NCBI RefSeq assembly: GCF_000002985.6
Contig: NC_003284.9
Location: 10,230,001-10,294,000 of the forward strand
Source of the DNA: Caenorhabditis elegans
Lineage: Eukaryota; Nematoda; Chromadorea; Rhabditida; Rhabditidae
Length of the DNA: 64,000 nt
Direction of reading: 5' to 3'
Part shown: one piece after another, positions 1-12,292 of the stretch
How the letters are laid out: each line of letters starts with the position of its first letter
How positions within the stretch are numbered: position 1 is the stretch's first letter
The notes under the pieces: generated by a model
What the model was told of the DNA's origin: nothing
Databases searched by the model: none
What the model saw: only the letters and a program-made list of their open reading frames with translations
Made by a program: the position numbers and the translations under genes

Positions 1-696
1 TCGTAACAGTTATGAAAACTTGGTAATTTCTTAAATAGTAGGAACCAATTTAATGAATCAAAATATTTTAATATGAAACAAGAACTGATCGAAGTTGTCT
101 TATACTACATATGCATTTGTGAAAATATTTCTCAATGTAACAAGACCACCAATATTGTAAAATACAGAGAAGTGCAAAAAAGAAACCCCAAAAAGAAAAC
201 AGAATATTAATCCTCGTGGTGATAGGAAAAGGGGAAATTTTGCTGATGAAGAAGCCTATCAGAATTAAGGTATCAGTATTGAAATATTTTAAAAATTAGA
301 GCAGAAAATGGACATCTAACTTTTAAAGTGACTGAAGCACTTTTGAAATAAATAAATATAAAGTTCTGTGAAAAAAAAACTGCAAAATCCTATAATTCTT
401 GTTAAGGTAGCGAAGTGAAGTAGTTTATCTAAAACATTTTTTTCACTAGTCTAATAATTTCAGATAATTGTTAAAAATATATCCAAGTGATTTGAATTCA
501 AAAAAACTATTGTTTTTTATTTGTTTAAAGATTATTTACTGCTAATAATTATTCTTATTTCGTTTTTTTAATTATTCATGAATTCTATGTGAAACGTTTA
601 GCTGCTAGGTGTAATTTTTAATTTTTTCGAAAAATATTGCTCTTTTCAATATTATTATTCAAGCACAAATAAAAAAATGCCTTTCGAACTAAGTTA

Positions 697-889
697 TTAT
701 CAAAATATATAAACTGACATGTGAAACGTGGCTTATTTTTATTTTGTTTTTTATTTAAGCTCTTCCCATTTTTTAAAATAAACTAATAAATTTAAATTTC
801 AACGAAAGGTCAGGAATGGGAGGAGCTTAAATAAAAAATTAAATAAAAAATAAGCCACGTTTCACATGTCAGTTTATATATTTTGATAA
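697..889. mobile_element. TA-flanked MITE, copy 1
   Basis: A 193-bp element with long terminal inverted repeats. The left end reads TTATCAAAATATATAAACTG and the right end is its reverse complement. Both ends are flanked by TA (695-696 and 890-891), the target-site pattern of Tc1/mariner-type elements. The arms extend past the ends and include a GCTTAAAT-type block. No coding capacity is visible, so this is a non-autonomous element. A closely similar copy in the same internal orientation lies at 62809-63000. Confidence 0.8.
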
Positions 890-892
890 TAA

Positions 893-3319
893 AAGCTTAT
901 TATTTTAAAAATAAACTTCACATATATTAAGAAGCCGTCATCGGAAAGCGAAAAATTAAAATAAAAAACAGATGCGAAAAATGTTTACACGAGTGCGTGC
1001 GTTTGTTGCTGTGGTGGGTGCGAGAGTGTCCGAAAGTGAAAACCGTGTCTCTTCCTCTTGCCTCTTCCCGATTCAAACCAGATACCACGTGTAATCGTCA
1101 GACAAGACATGCACGGGGTCAGTCAGTCAATGACACTGCTTACGTGGCGCGATGAAAGGAAAGCGAAAAAAAAGCTGACTGAAAAGGCAAGACAATATGA
1201 AGGAAAAAGAAGGGTTTATGAGAATGTACATGAAAAACTAGGAAGAACGACAGGAGAAGCAGGAAGAAAATCGAGTCGAAACATTCGTCACAACTTTTGT
1301 GTGTTGAATTCAATTCATCTCGTGAACTGAATCACCTGAAGTTCAATCAGTGCCGACGGTTGCGACAAGAAAATAAAACGAAAGAGTTGCAGAAAAACAA
1401 AGTAAACGAAGAACTTTTGAGAATTGAGGGCAAACTTGTGAAGCAAGCGGTTTCCACCGGAAATTAAACTTATCACTAGATTGCTTTTATACTGAATCAA
1501 AAATTCAATGTTTGAAAAGTTGATTGAAATAAAAACAAAACATGTGTTAAAAGGTGCTACCACTTCGTAGAAGTTTTCTGAAGTAATTATTTGAATCCGC
1601 AGTAAATCAAAATGAAACAAGAAATTAATCAAAACTTTCGAAAATTTAATGAACCCAATAATAGTTGTATTAAGTTTTTTGCATACGATTTCCAAAAATT
1701 TATTTCCAAAAAGTTTTTTTTAAACCATTTTGACACTTTAATAATTATAGGTATCTATAATTATTAAAATGTCAGAATTAAATTCGTTTAACCTTATTTA
1801 TACGCACTATTTTCAATAATCGCAGGATATTGCGGAGTTTGGATATTAAGTCTGCATTTTTTTTTATTGATTTTATTAAATTTTTAGCAGATATGTAAAA
1901 AATGTTAAATTTTGTGCACCAACCAATTGACAATATACCTTAGTAATTTAAAAATTTGCAGAAAACGACCACAATATGCGATGATGGGTCGTATTTTTAA
2001 AATCCAATATCTAGCTAGCTATCAATTTTCAAAAGTTTATACTTCCAAATAAAATTTTTTTCAAAACATTTTATTATGACATTCTTTTTGCCAGGATTTG
2101 TTCATTTAAATAATTCAAAAATGCTTGTCCATTTTTAACTGGTGCCAGATACTTTATTTTTGTCTAATATTTTCATGCCCAAAACAAATTTCATTGAATA
2201 AAAATTTAAATTCTAAAAATCACGTAATAAAATTTTATATTCCGTGTTTATATTTTTATGTGAAATAGAAATCAATTTGTTAAAGCTACACACTATATCT
2301 AAAAAAAGACCAGAAAAAGAATCACACATCAGATTGAAAAGAGCATAAAGAGAAATTCAATTTGAGTCCTCTGTCATGAATGGTCCACTATAAAAGTAGT
2401 TGGTTTCAACGGGCATAGAGTGATATGTTGTGGTTACCATTCGTTTGTATGATAACAATCTCTGCTGGTCCTCGCCCAAATTCACGCAATGCAATCATAT
2501 TCATTGCCTTTCAACAACCCTACTCCACTCTCGAGAGGCTCGTAAACGACCTTTACAGAGGAGGCGAGAATGAGAAGAATTCAAATTGGGTTAATACTTT
2601 TAAAAGGAAACGAGGCGACAAAACGAATAAAAAGCAAAGATCTTTGCAAGACAGAGGAAGCAAATTTACGACATAACCACCCGAGTTGGGTCAAGTGTCA
2701 TACATAGCAAATTTCGCACACAAAAAATGGGATTAGATGGGAATTATTAAGTAACGATATCATTAAATTTTTTTTTGGTAGATGATAAAAAAAGTATCTG
2801 ATTCATCGAAAAAAAAATTAATATATGTTTTTTATTTCTATTTGACTTGAGCTCGTGCTAATATTATTTTGTTATTTATTAAGTTTGGTGTTTTCTATGC
2901 AACATACTTAAACTGAACATATTCAGAAAAATGTTGCCAAACGTTTTAATGTAAAATAAAGTAAATATCCACCAAAATGATGGGCGCAAATTTTTCGTCA
3001 TTCACAAAATAGGAACTAGTTTTCAGTAAATTAAGACATCTTAAGTTGAATGTTCTCGAACTTAACCAACTCTTTAAAAGCTTTTCATTTGTGCATAAGT
3101 GGCATATTTAGGTGAATTAAGAACAAAAAAGATGTTTAGTGTAAAATCCCTACCAATGACAATTCATGTCTGAAGTGAAAAATGACTACGAAAAAAATTT
3201 TCGTGAATTTTGTAACAATATTGAAAGAATACAGAACGCGCCTCTCTGATTAATTCCAAATATATGATGTTCCAGCTAAAAATCTCACTCTTCACAACGA
3301 CTTTACAAATGAATAAAAC
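893..3319. other. Intergenic region, no firm gene
   Basis: AT-rich sequence with no convincing spliced gene. A GC-richer patch near 980-1330 has an open frame on the plus strand, but it opens with TTG rather than ATG and has no splice signals. A short ATG-initiated frame at 2425-2676 is listed separately. Confidence 0.5.
2425..2676 (+). CDS. Possible small secreted ORF (83 aa), unrecognised
   Basis: An ATG-initiated 83-codon frame lies about 27 bases after a TATA-like CTATAAAAG (near 2390). The first 15 residues (MLWLPFVCMITISAG) resemble a short signal peptide. The remainder is basic and ends in Lys/Arg-rich sequence around residues 58-72. There are no splice sites, no conserved domain and no cysteine beyond the one in the leader. 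It could be a chance frame in a GC-richer patch; I cannot assign a function. Confidence 0.2.
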   Translation: MLWLPFVCMITISAGPRPNSRNAIIFIAFQQPYSTLERLVNDLYRGGENEKNSNWVNTFKRKRGDKTNKKQRSLQDRGSKFTT

Positions 3320-3356
3320 CTAGTAAATTGAGCAGCTGGTTGGCATCAAGCACAAT

Positions 3357-3890
3357 AGATTAGTAACGTAGGTCCACATAAAGAGCTTCATACGTTTCGT
3401 TCTCCATTTGTTTACCACTTGCATGCGGAAAAGCGCAGTTTGTTTCAGAGGAGCACAGGAATTCTTTGGTAAGCACAATGTAATTCCCATCAAAATTGAA
3501 AATGAAAAACAATGTGATTTTCTTTTCAGTTGTACTGGGATTTGTTGAAGCATTGATACTACTTGTCCAGTTGTTCACATATGGCATGATGATGCTTCAA
3601 TGCTCTGCACAAAAATAACTAATGCAAGGAAATTTCCAAAACAGAAAAGACGGGCCCATGTGGGCGGCCATGACATTGTTTCCAAGCAGCACTATGAGCT
3701 GTCGTGTAGGCTCCTAGCAACATCATTTTTAGAATATTCAAATGTGATTTGTCATATAAAATGAAATTTAAAGTTCCATCAAATGAAAAATATGAAGAAA
3801 GATCTGAACGCAAATTTAGTCCGTTGGTAAACCGGCAAACAGGACCGGTACATTGAAACATGCATATAAAAAATACAGTAATGTTAAAGA
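3357..3890 (-). pseudogene. Coding-like fragments downstream of the ZIP gene (orphan exon or pseudogene)
   Basis: Two open stretches on the minus strand look more protein-like than the surroundings. The first (about 3619-3870) contains the words SYFSFDGTLNFILYDKS and AAWKQCHGRPHGPV. The second (3360-3587, ATG-initiated, 75 codons) contains FIFNFDGNYIVLTKEF, NETYEALYVDLRY and two cysteines. The F-FDG--(N)-I-L- pattern in both suggests related modules. I found no convincing acceptor or donor joining them, and the first stretch has no clean start. A decayed secreted-protein gene or an unannotated last exon are both possible. Confidence 0.3.
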
Positions 3891-4015
3891 ATAAGCAAAA
3901 AAAAAACTCTACTAGTGGCAAGTAAAATTGGTATCTATATTCAAGGCACGGAATCACTAACCATTTTTCGATAAGGCAAAAGTTACAAATACAAAAATAC
4001 AAAGTAGTGTAGAGA

Positions 4016-6921
4016 TTAGAAACTTAGAGAATTGAGGAATGACATTGTGAGCACTCCAGTTACGATCATCACCAGTTGTTTCAGGATTTCGCTGTAAATA
4101 AATGTTTTTATTGCTACCAACTTGTAATGCGGTCTTATTGTTGTTTTGCAAACTTCGTATTTTATTTTCCATTTCTATAAGTTCAAATAGAGTAAATAAA
4201 GTCACAAATAGTTTTGGCGCGTTTAGTTTTTTTTGAGCATTTCTGTGAAAAATTTGCGTCGATCAAACGTATATCATAATTAATATGAGAAAAATTAGCA
4301 GAAATGCAAAATCAGAGACAAATTTATTGTGATCTACGCGTGGTCTACGCAATTGTGTCACGAAAACTCTCAAAACAAAGGCATTACACGCGGCAAGACT
4401 ATTTGAAAATTACACAGTAGATCAATCAAAATTTTAATATTGTTAGAAATATTAAAACTGCTTAAATATACTTAGGTTATTGAGTATGCAGTGGTTTTGG
4501 ATTCAGTGATATACCACAGTATTCTAAAACTTGCAAAAAAGTCAAGAGCGGTTAATTTTTAAAAATTATCTTAATACTTACACTGGAGATGTTTCAGCGC
4601 TAATCTCGGGTAGAAGCTCTGTCAGAGCAATGTTGAGAAATCCTCCTGCGGTGAATGGAAGGAGAGTCTCAATGACCGGAACATTGGAAGTGTGCAGGTG
4701 AAGTGCTACTAAAGAACCGAGCACACCAAAAGCAGCAGTAGTAAGCTGAAGGGAATAATAGTTTTGGTTGGCCAATTTAGAATTGCTAGATTTTACCTGC
4801 GCTAAAATAGCATTTGTTTTCCCAAAATCAGCACGTAAGAGAATAGCAAAATCACTTATTTCGTGAGGAATTTCGTGGAGGAGAATTGTAATTGTAGTCA
4901 TAATTCCAAACTGAAATATAATATAAAGATGCTTTTGTATAAAGAAAATTGTGAAACTCGAATGTAAGAAAACATTTAAGACACTGTAAAATGTCCGTCA
5001 CATACCTCAACCCATGTAAAATTGTAAAATGTTCTATTGTCATCTCAGTTATGGTGTAGGGTTCGTGACCGTGACCTCGACCCAGGGGACCCCCAAAAAT
5101 AGACTATTCGAGTTAGAAATTTTAGATTATCAGGTAGTTTATGAATATTATATATTTTGTTTAAAAAAAACCATATATTAGTAGCCCAAACCTTTTTTGA
5201 CTATGATAAATTTTCGCATATCCTTTATGCATGTAAGATGCTTAAAGAACAAGTGTCCTGTCGTTCAACAAATATTTTCATTTACTTTCAACTTTCTTTG
5301 TCATTTCAGTCTTCCAGTAGATAGTCGTTTTTCATACCTTTGTAGAAACAAGAAAGCTGCTTCCAACTGCGAGTCCATGAGCAAAATTATCTCCAATATT
5401 TGCGAACAAGTTCAAATAGGCACACGCCTGAAAATATTTTCTTCTGAGTTGTTTAATGTATTTTTCTTATAAACATCAATAGCAGTTTCCTTTCTCAAAA
5501 ATTTTATTCTAGTATATTCCCGATGACCAATGTTTATGATTTGTCGCTATAAACATTCAAAAAGTGAGCGGAACTACTTGCCTTGTGCTGTTCTTCCTCT
5601 GACGATGCAAGTTTTGAGATGAGGGAGAACGTAAGGTATCCGGCGAGAACACACAATCCTATAGAAACATGATTTTCGTTACTTTCGTATGCTTCTGGAA
5701 GAAGATGCAAAAACACGTCGGCCAGGAGAGAACCAATCGCAAACCCAAGAAGGAGGTTCAATCGACGCTGTCCTTCTAAAAAAATTGAAGTTAAAACGTT
5801 TAAAATTGAGAAAAAATGTTAAAGTCGGTATCAATTATTTCATGATTTAAATATTAGAAACACATCTTAACAGCAATTTAATTTTAAAAACATACGCGAT
5901 GAGGAAAGTAAAACGTGAATATTTGCTGGCAACAGAAACGCTGGGAGAATACCAGTGCTCACTACTAGTGAGCACCCAATGAGAGCATAAATCCACGTGG
6001 CAGATGTGACTTCGCCTTTTTTCATATCCTCCTTTTCGCTCTCTGCCATAATCTTCTGTATTTCGGCTGCTTCTTTTCTCAGCTCCTCTTCAAGCCTGCA
6101 ACAGTGGATCGATCAGCAAAAAAGGGGAAATCTCAGAATGAAAAAAAAACATACACCATAGCATGAGCTCTAAGTGGGTCATGGATTGGCTTTCCTTCTG
6201 GGTCCATCAAAGAATCAATTGGCACGTCAGCAAACTCATTGTTAAGTTTGTCACCATTAGCATTACCAAGAATAGACTCCTCAAAAAACTGAGGTCCCGC
6301 GGCAGGATGCAAATCTAAAAAAAAACTTCGAAACGTGTTTTGAAAATGACTGACAAATTTAAATAAACTCTAAAATGTCCCAAAATCTTTTTATGCTACT
6401 TAAAAATGTCGACAAAAAGCTAAATTCAGCAAAGATCTAATTTCTTTTTCTCGCTAGTACGCTAAGTATTGACCAAACCTTTTTTCAAGTTTAACTTTAC
6501 ATTTTCTTGGCTGCTTATTCAATTAAGGTACATTTTTAGCTCACGAGCGCAAAAAATTTGTATAAAAGAAATCTTAAATTAAAAAACAACAAAAAATAAA
6601 TTGCCAAAATATTATATGTTCAAAATAGAATAGAACATAAGATTACGGCTTTTAAGACAAAGACAAGATGATAAAAATCGAATATTTTTAGCTCATTTAG
6701 TTCATATATGAGAAAATTCAACTGTGAGAAAATTGAACGAAGTTTCAGTAATGTTATTTGCTTCTATACTGCTGTGGGCAATACATTTGTGTTTTTTAAA
6801 ACTAAAACAACATTTTTCATGGCCGACTATGGGCTTCTTGTTTTTTTGTCCACTTACCAAGAAGCAGTCCTTGTTGAGCATGTATCGCAATGCAAGACGA
6901 GAGAAGAATAAACCAAAACAT
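4016..6921 (-). CDS. zipt-13: ZIP (SLC39) zinc transporter, ZIP13-like, 353 aa
   Basis: Predicted zinc transporter of the LIV-1 subfamily, which moves Zn2+ from secretory-pathway lumen or vesicles to the cytosol. Eight exons: 6858-6921, 6155-6314, 5896-6095, 5582-5775, 5338-5427, 4797-4910, 4582-4745, 4016-4091; the total is 1062 nt and phases agree. It starts with a signal peptide (MFWFILLSSCIAIHAQQG). Diagnostic motifs are QGQRRLNLLLGFAIGS then DVFLHLLPEAY (residues 142-171), DNFAHG in TM4 (219-224) and HEIPHE in TM5 (248-253). There is no histidine-rich loop. DNF-HG without HGH repeats points to ZIP13 rather than ZIP7, and the length fits. A trans-splice-type acceptor lies at 6945-6946. 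The intron after 5582 uses a GC donor. One intron is only 51 nt and in frame, so an unspliced read would look continuous. The symbol is my best recollection; the family call is firm. Confidence 0.9.
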
Positions 6922-6944
6922 AGTTTTGGCCTTTTTTCTTTACT

Positions 6945-9804
6945 CTGAAATAATTAAAAACACGGTAAGTGGTAACACGGAAGTAAAGAAACAAAACGGT
7001 AAAGACGTCTTTGATTTTTGTTGATTACAGGCAAAAGGAAAATGAAATAATTGTTGAGATGAAGGAGACATAAACCAGTTTCTTGCATTTTTCTTAAGCC
7101 TTGACGCTGCTGAGTTTTTTTTTTCCTCAATGGCGTTTTGTTTTCGGCAAGACACTTCAATTGGCGAAGGCAAAAATACGGCGTCGCGGAAATTTCTAGA
7201 GCGCTTCTGCGATCAGTTTGGAGGTGTTTCCCCGTTTGATGTGTAATCGCATTAGGAAGTCCATGACCACTATTTTCCAAAAAATAAAAAGGATACCATT
7301 GTTAGAAAGTGGATGAAGCTGAATAAATAGGAAGCCTTGGTAATAGGGTGGGGGGCGAGACAGAAGAGATGGAGAGAAATGGAACGGAGAAATATTGGGA
7401 ATAGTTACGCGTTCGATGTTTGCAACTGGTTTATGATAGGGATAGTTTATGGATAATATATCAACATTTTTCTGATTGACGGTTTGGCAGCAGCAAACAA
7501 ATTTCCAAATGACAAAAGAATACTGAGAAGGAATCAATAAGAAATAGGGGTCGTGTGACGATTTCCCTCTTCTCAAGTGTAAGAAAAACTGAAGCAGCGG
7601 AGTGAACATTCAAACAATAACAAAACTGACAGAGTGGAAGCATTATCAAGAATTGAGACACTGTTTCTAAATATGACAAAAATTGTTCGGAACAAAGAAA
7701 CTGCAATTCAGAATATATATAAATAAAAATAATGGTATTGCGTACGTTTTAAAACATGCCAACAGTTGTAAGTTGGCGAACTGAAAAAGTATGGTTTTCA
7801 TACATAATCGACATTTAGACATAAGATATTTGAATGTGTTTTGATAACCAAAAAATGTTGATTTATAAATTGATATTCGACATGGCAATTTGTGATAACG
7901 AAAAAACTCACATGAGTTATAAGATCCGATGAATGAAAAACATTTAAGACTGGGGAGGGTCATAGAATTTTTAACTAAAATTGTTGTTGATCAAGCTGAT
8001 TATCATAAAACGACTACATCACTATACATGGGATATACTAGACATATTGCGTCGCATGTATCTTATTCAAAACAAATGATATGATGAAGACCCAAAGAAC
8101 AGTTGAAAAAATGGACGTAGATCTGAACAAGGAAATCAAGAAAATCATTCAAAAGAGAAACATACACGATATAATAAGAAGGCAAAGATGGAAAAGTAAA
8201 GCGTAATGTATTTTCTTTCCCTTCAAAACCAGATGAATCGGGTTGTTTCGGGGTCCACTGTTGAAGTATGTGAAGAAAAGAGAAAAGGAGAAGTATATGG
8301 AAAAGGAGATGTCGTGTAAATTAAGAGAATTAGAGACGCATAGATAATAAGAAAGAAGACGGACATAGAGATTGACAACTGTTTCGTGAAGGTTTCGTGA
8401 AGGGCAGATGGATGAGTGGAGTACTTCAAAGAACACTATTTCTTCGTCATTGAAACTATTCTACCTTTTCACTTCACAAACTTGAAATGAACGGAACTTT
8501 TTGATAGGTCCGTTATTCTTGTGAAGATGCATCAATCAATAAGTATTAGGTGTAATAGAATCTGGGTCAAGGGAGTATGGATGAGGATGGAGAGAGAGGA
8601 GTAGAGAATGAGTGACAAACATCTGCTATGTTGCACGTAGACAACATTGCGAACACATTTAAGAACGTTTGAAGCCAAGTATGTGGAACCATTGAAGATG
8701 ACCATTATGACTAGTGGAGAAATTATTGAAAGCCATTCCTATGGTGCTAAAATAAAAAATCGTAATAAAAATTTTAAGTCAATTAGTAATTAAAAACTCT
8801 GTTTCCACATTTTTTCGACAATCAAAAATACATTCTTCCAGTTTTTGTTCAAAATATGTTTAACTTCTTTAAAGTTTTATCGTAATACTTGGTCGTTTTA
8901 ACACCTTGAAAATAGTGTTTAAAAATTCTCACTGACCGTACTCCATCATTAATAAACCTTTAAATTTGTTTATTAATTGTTTTGAAAAATTGTAAAAGAC
9001 ATTGAATGATGTGCATATAAATTTTCAAGCAATCGATGAGAAGTCGGGTAAAAAAAAAAGAAAAATTAACTTGAAAAAAACTCAGAAATCAAAATGATTT
9101 GTATATCTTGTAACAATCTAAAATAAGCTATGTATAATGCTATGTATTCAAAGTGTTGTTATACAATACTAATACGGAAAATGAAAAATTTTATAAACTA
9201 GCAGCCAATTGTAATTGAAAAGCGACAGAAGATGACTCAGAAATCTGTATTGACAAACATAAACCAAAAATCATCAAATGAAACAGTTATGTTTACTTTA
9301 TCACCACAGTGATGTCGGACTTTCACACCTGTAGTGCATAAAGCCGAATAGAGTGTCTTTTATTTTTCTAACTTGTATCATACAAATTTTAAATGCAAAA
9401 CGTTCCCAGTTGAACAAGAAAAATCTTAGGTGGAGGCTTCGTAACTGGTAAGTGTGTAGTTTTTCAAATTTTTTATTAGTTTTGCGTATCCATTAGTATT
9501 GCATTCAAAGACACTCTCGAAAGTTAGTATTGCAGTCTACAGTAGTCTTTTCGTAATTATTAGTGTTCTACTGTTACTTGCGTATTACATGCCCTCATTT
9601 TAAAAATAATTTTTTAAGTTATGAAAAAAAAACGTGGGCCGGTTTGGTGCATAGTTGAACCTTCGAGTTCAAAAAGGTGTTTTGGGACGGTGCCTGAAAT
9701 TATGTTAATGTCACTGCTGAAAAAAGAAAACAATTTTCTAACAAAACACAGTTTTGGAAATACACATTTATGTCAATAAAATTGGTAAAAATCATGCTGA
9801 TCCT
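6945..9804. other. Intergenic region between ZIP and Str receptor genes
   Basis: About 2.9 kb upstream of the ZIP gene and downstream of the receptor gene. It has several overlapping short frames but none with a good start, splice sites or recognisable domain. It presumably holds the ZIP promoter. A short dispersed-repeat fragment (TTAGTATTGCA-like units) lies near 9490-9545. Confidence 0.5.
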
Positions 9805-11039
9805 CTAATTCATAATTGTTTTAACATGTCTCCTTTGATTTTCTTTATTGATTTGCTGGGAATCTCCTTTCGTTTGTTCCGTTCTGCTTCCTGACAATAG
9901 ACTCCAGTATCTTTCTAAAAAAAAACTTATCAAATCAATCAAATGGATTTTTTTCAAACCGTGAATAATGTTCCGATATTCTGTTACAATCATCAGAAAA
10001 GAAATACTATCAAATGGTGGATAAAAGCAAATAAAAGAATAGAGCCATCCAGTTTGCCAACTGAATTTCGAAAAAAAAAAGTGAAAAAATGACGCAACAA
10101 CTGGACACAACAGAACTGGAACAGCCGGCAAGACTAACAATACCGTTGGTCCTATACTTTGAAATATTAAAGCCTTGAAAAATTGACGTTGGAGTTTCCT
10201 GTTTTTCGACGAAAATTTTAGCAGCTGTTGTTTCATGTTGAAATGCATTTTCAAGCCGAAGTAAAACATGATAGCATAATGAATTGAAATGAGGGAGACG
10301 GCGGATAAGAAAAAATAAATACTGTTCCATCTTATAGTTTCATTCAAATTGTATGTAAGAGCAATGAATCGAGGAATTTCCTTGATAATCAATCCGTAGT
10401 TTTCAAATATTTCATCTCTATAAAAAATAAGTGGATTAAAATGATAATTTCCTCAAAGCAGGGGAAAAAATTGTGTTACTCGTAATTGAAGATTTTATCT
10501 ATGCATACTAGACAAAAGTTGCACTGAATGAACTTCTTAAAAACCACTTACTGAACATACGAATCAGATATGTTATCTGGTAAACAAAATAAATAAAAAA
10601 CACAAGAATAGATTACTCCAGGAAGAATAGGATACATCATCAATAGTACACCCCCAAAACCATCAAATAACTCCATGACATTTGTATTCATCAAACAAGA
10701 ATATCGATAGACAAACTGTACCGCAATGAAAGCTAGTATGGTTACATAAAGCCCTGCCCATACTGATATAAAGAATTCGGGTAGTGTTTGAGAGCTCGTC
10801 CAAAAATTCAAACTGAAGAACATCAAACTGTTGTTATAATTATGAGCGAATGGTCTGGCAAGGATTTCTATTCCCGAAAACAATATTCCCAATAATGAAA
10901 ATATCAAAATCATTTTTTTATACGTGCCAATCAAATTTTTAACAAAGAAGGTGGTCAAGTAAATTACAAAAAAGTTAGTTAGGAAACTTGCGCAGAAGCC
11001 ATTTTTAGAGAAAATATTAACCAAAGCCAAGGCTACCAT
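9805..11039 (-). CDS. Str-type nematode chemoreceptor (7TM GPCR), 351 aa
   Basis: Nematode-specific seven-transmembrane receptor, probably chemosensory and acting in sensory cilia, as is usual for the Str superfamily. Three exons: 10552-11039, 9960-10417 and 9805-9914 (1056 nt). The ATG is at 11039. The last intron is only 45 nt and in frame (9915-9959). Hydrophobic segments run throughout. The family signature comes after TM5: KNRKLQRQFFKALIFQSIGP, then a TM6 block, then FYPPFDSISFLMIVTEYR in TM7, matching the usual FYP-x-D-P and (D/E)YR pattern of Str/Srj proteins. The tail is basic. Length is normal for the family. I cannot tell which str gene it is. Confidence 0.8.
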
Positions 11040-11309
11040 TCTCGATATACAGACTTTTCAAGTAAAACAGCAATGAGTGTTTTATACCGATAGGAGCCTT
11101 TATCATCTCAAAAAAAACGGAAATTAAAACAAGAAAAAATGCGTTTCTCAAGCATGATTGTTTCTGTTCACAACAGTCTATATTACTTTTCCGGTTTTGT
11201 CATTCAATTAATATCGTATACAGAGTCGCCCACTATTATGACGACTAAACCACGTGCCCATAAAAAACTGATTTCATGATTCAAAATGAAATTTTGGCAT
11301 ATGCAAATG

Positions 11310-12292
11310 TACGTTTTCTGTAACTGCTTGAAGCTTCTGACACCTGCGGGGATGTTATTGGTAAATTTTGAACAGCTTAAAAGTTGCAACAAAGTTTCTG
11401 AAAGTAATTTCGAAAAAAATAATATTTTGAAGTGACTTATGAATTTTTAAAGTTCTGAAAATCTACCTATTTTGCCAATAAATGATCGTATTCATTTAAT
11501 AATAAAATACGTACTGAATGGTATGACTGAAAATGTCCGTTTTCTGTAACTGCTTGAAGCAGGGGTGTGCGGCAAATTTGCCGATTTGCCGAAAATTGCC
11601 GACTTACCGAGCTCGGCAAATTTTCCGATTTGCCGAATTCGGCAAATTTTAAAAAACCAGCAATTGCCGATTTGCCGAGCTCGGCAATTTTCAAAAAAGT
11701 AGATTTGCCGAATTTGCCGAGCTCGGCAAATTTCGAAATTTGCCGCACTCGTCAAAAATTTGACAGTACAATTTTGACTAAAACTATTGATTTTTTAGCC
11801 AAAAATTTAGTAAAATGACACAAAATTGAGCTATTTTGATGCTTAAACAGACATACTACGCGGAACTTATTCAGAAACCAGATGTGTGTTAAGAATTCAG
11901 TAGTTTTGGTGCTCCAGAAAACATTAAAAATATTAAATTTTTCCGAGTTTGTTAAGCACGGCAAATTTGCCGAATTTGCCGAATTCGCCGAGATCGGCAA
12001 ATTTGCCGAGTTTGCCGTGCTCGGCAAATATTGAAAAATGAGATTTGCCGAATTTGCCGAGCTCGGCAAATTTAGAAAAACCAGCAATTGCCGATTTGCC
12101 GAGCTCGGCAATTTTTTCCATTTGCCGCACACCCCTGGCTTGAAGCTTCTGACACCTGCGGGGATGTTATTGGTAAATTCTGAAAGAGCTTAAAATTTGC
12201 TACAAAGTTTCTGAGAGAGATTTCGAAAAAAGTTAGTTTGAGTTATGAGTTTTTAAAGTTCTGAAGATCTACCTATCTTGCCAATAAATGGA
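11310..12292. repeat. Tandem duplication, second copy interrupted
   Basis: A roughly 175-bp unit (11310-11484) starting CGTTTTCTGTAACTGCTTG and running through GACACCTGCGGGGATG to CCAATAAATG is repeated directly. The second copy begins at 11537, is broken at 11559 by the hAT-like insertion, and resumes at 12138-12290. The copies differ by scattered substitutions. No coding function is visible; the repeat lies just upstream of the Str receptor start. Confidence 0.8.
11560..12137. mobile_element. hAT-like non-autonomous element, 578 bp
   Basis: Terminal inverted repeats CAGGGGTGTGCGGCAAAT (left) and its exact reverse complement (right) bound the element. An 8-bp target-site duplication, GCTTGAAG, flanks it at 11552-11559 and 12138-12145. 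Eight-base duplications and a CAGGG(G)TG end are typical of the hAT superfamily. Inside both arms the units TTGCCGA, TTTGCCGAGCTCGGCAA and variants recur many times, making the arms foldable. The middle (about 11760-11940) is plain AT-rich sequence with no transposase. Confidence 0.85.

Noticed and set aside
1058..1330. 90-codon frame in a GC-richer patch
   Set aside because: Initiates at TTG, not ATG; the patch has no splice context and reads like random basic sequence.
5006..5103. Open 98-nt exon-like stretch with a GHGHE motif in the large ZIP intron
   Set aside because: It has usable splice-like edges and recalls the His-rich loops of ZIP proteins. But its length would shift the frame into the HEIPHE exon, and family alignment needs no residues between the two flanking exons.
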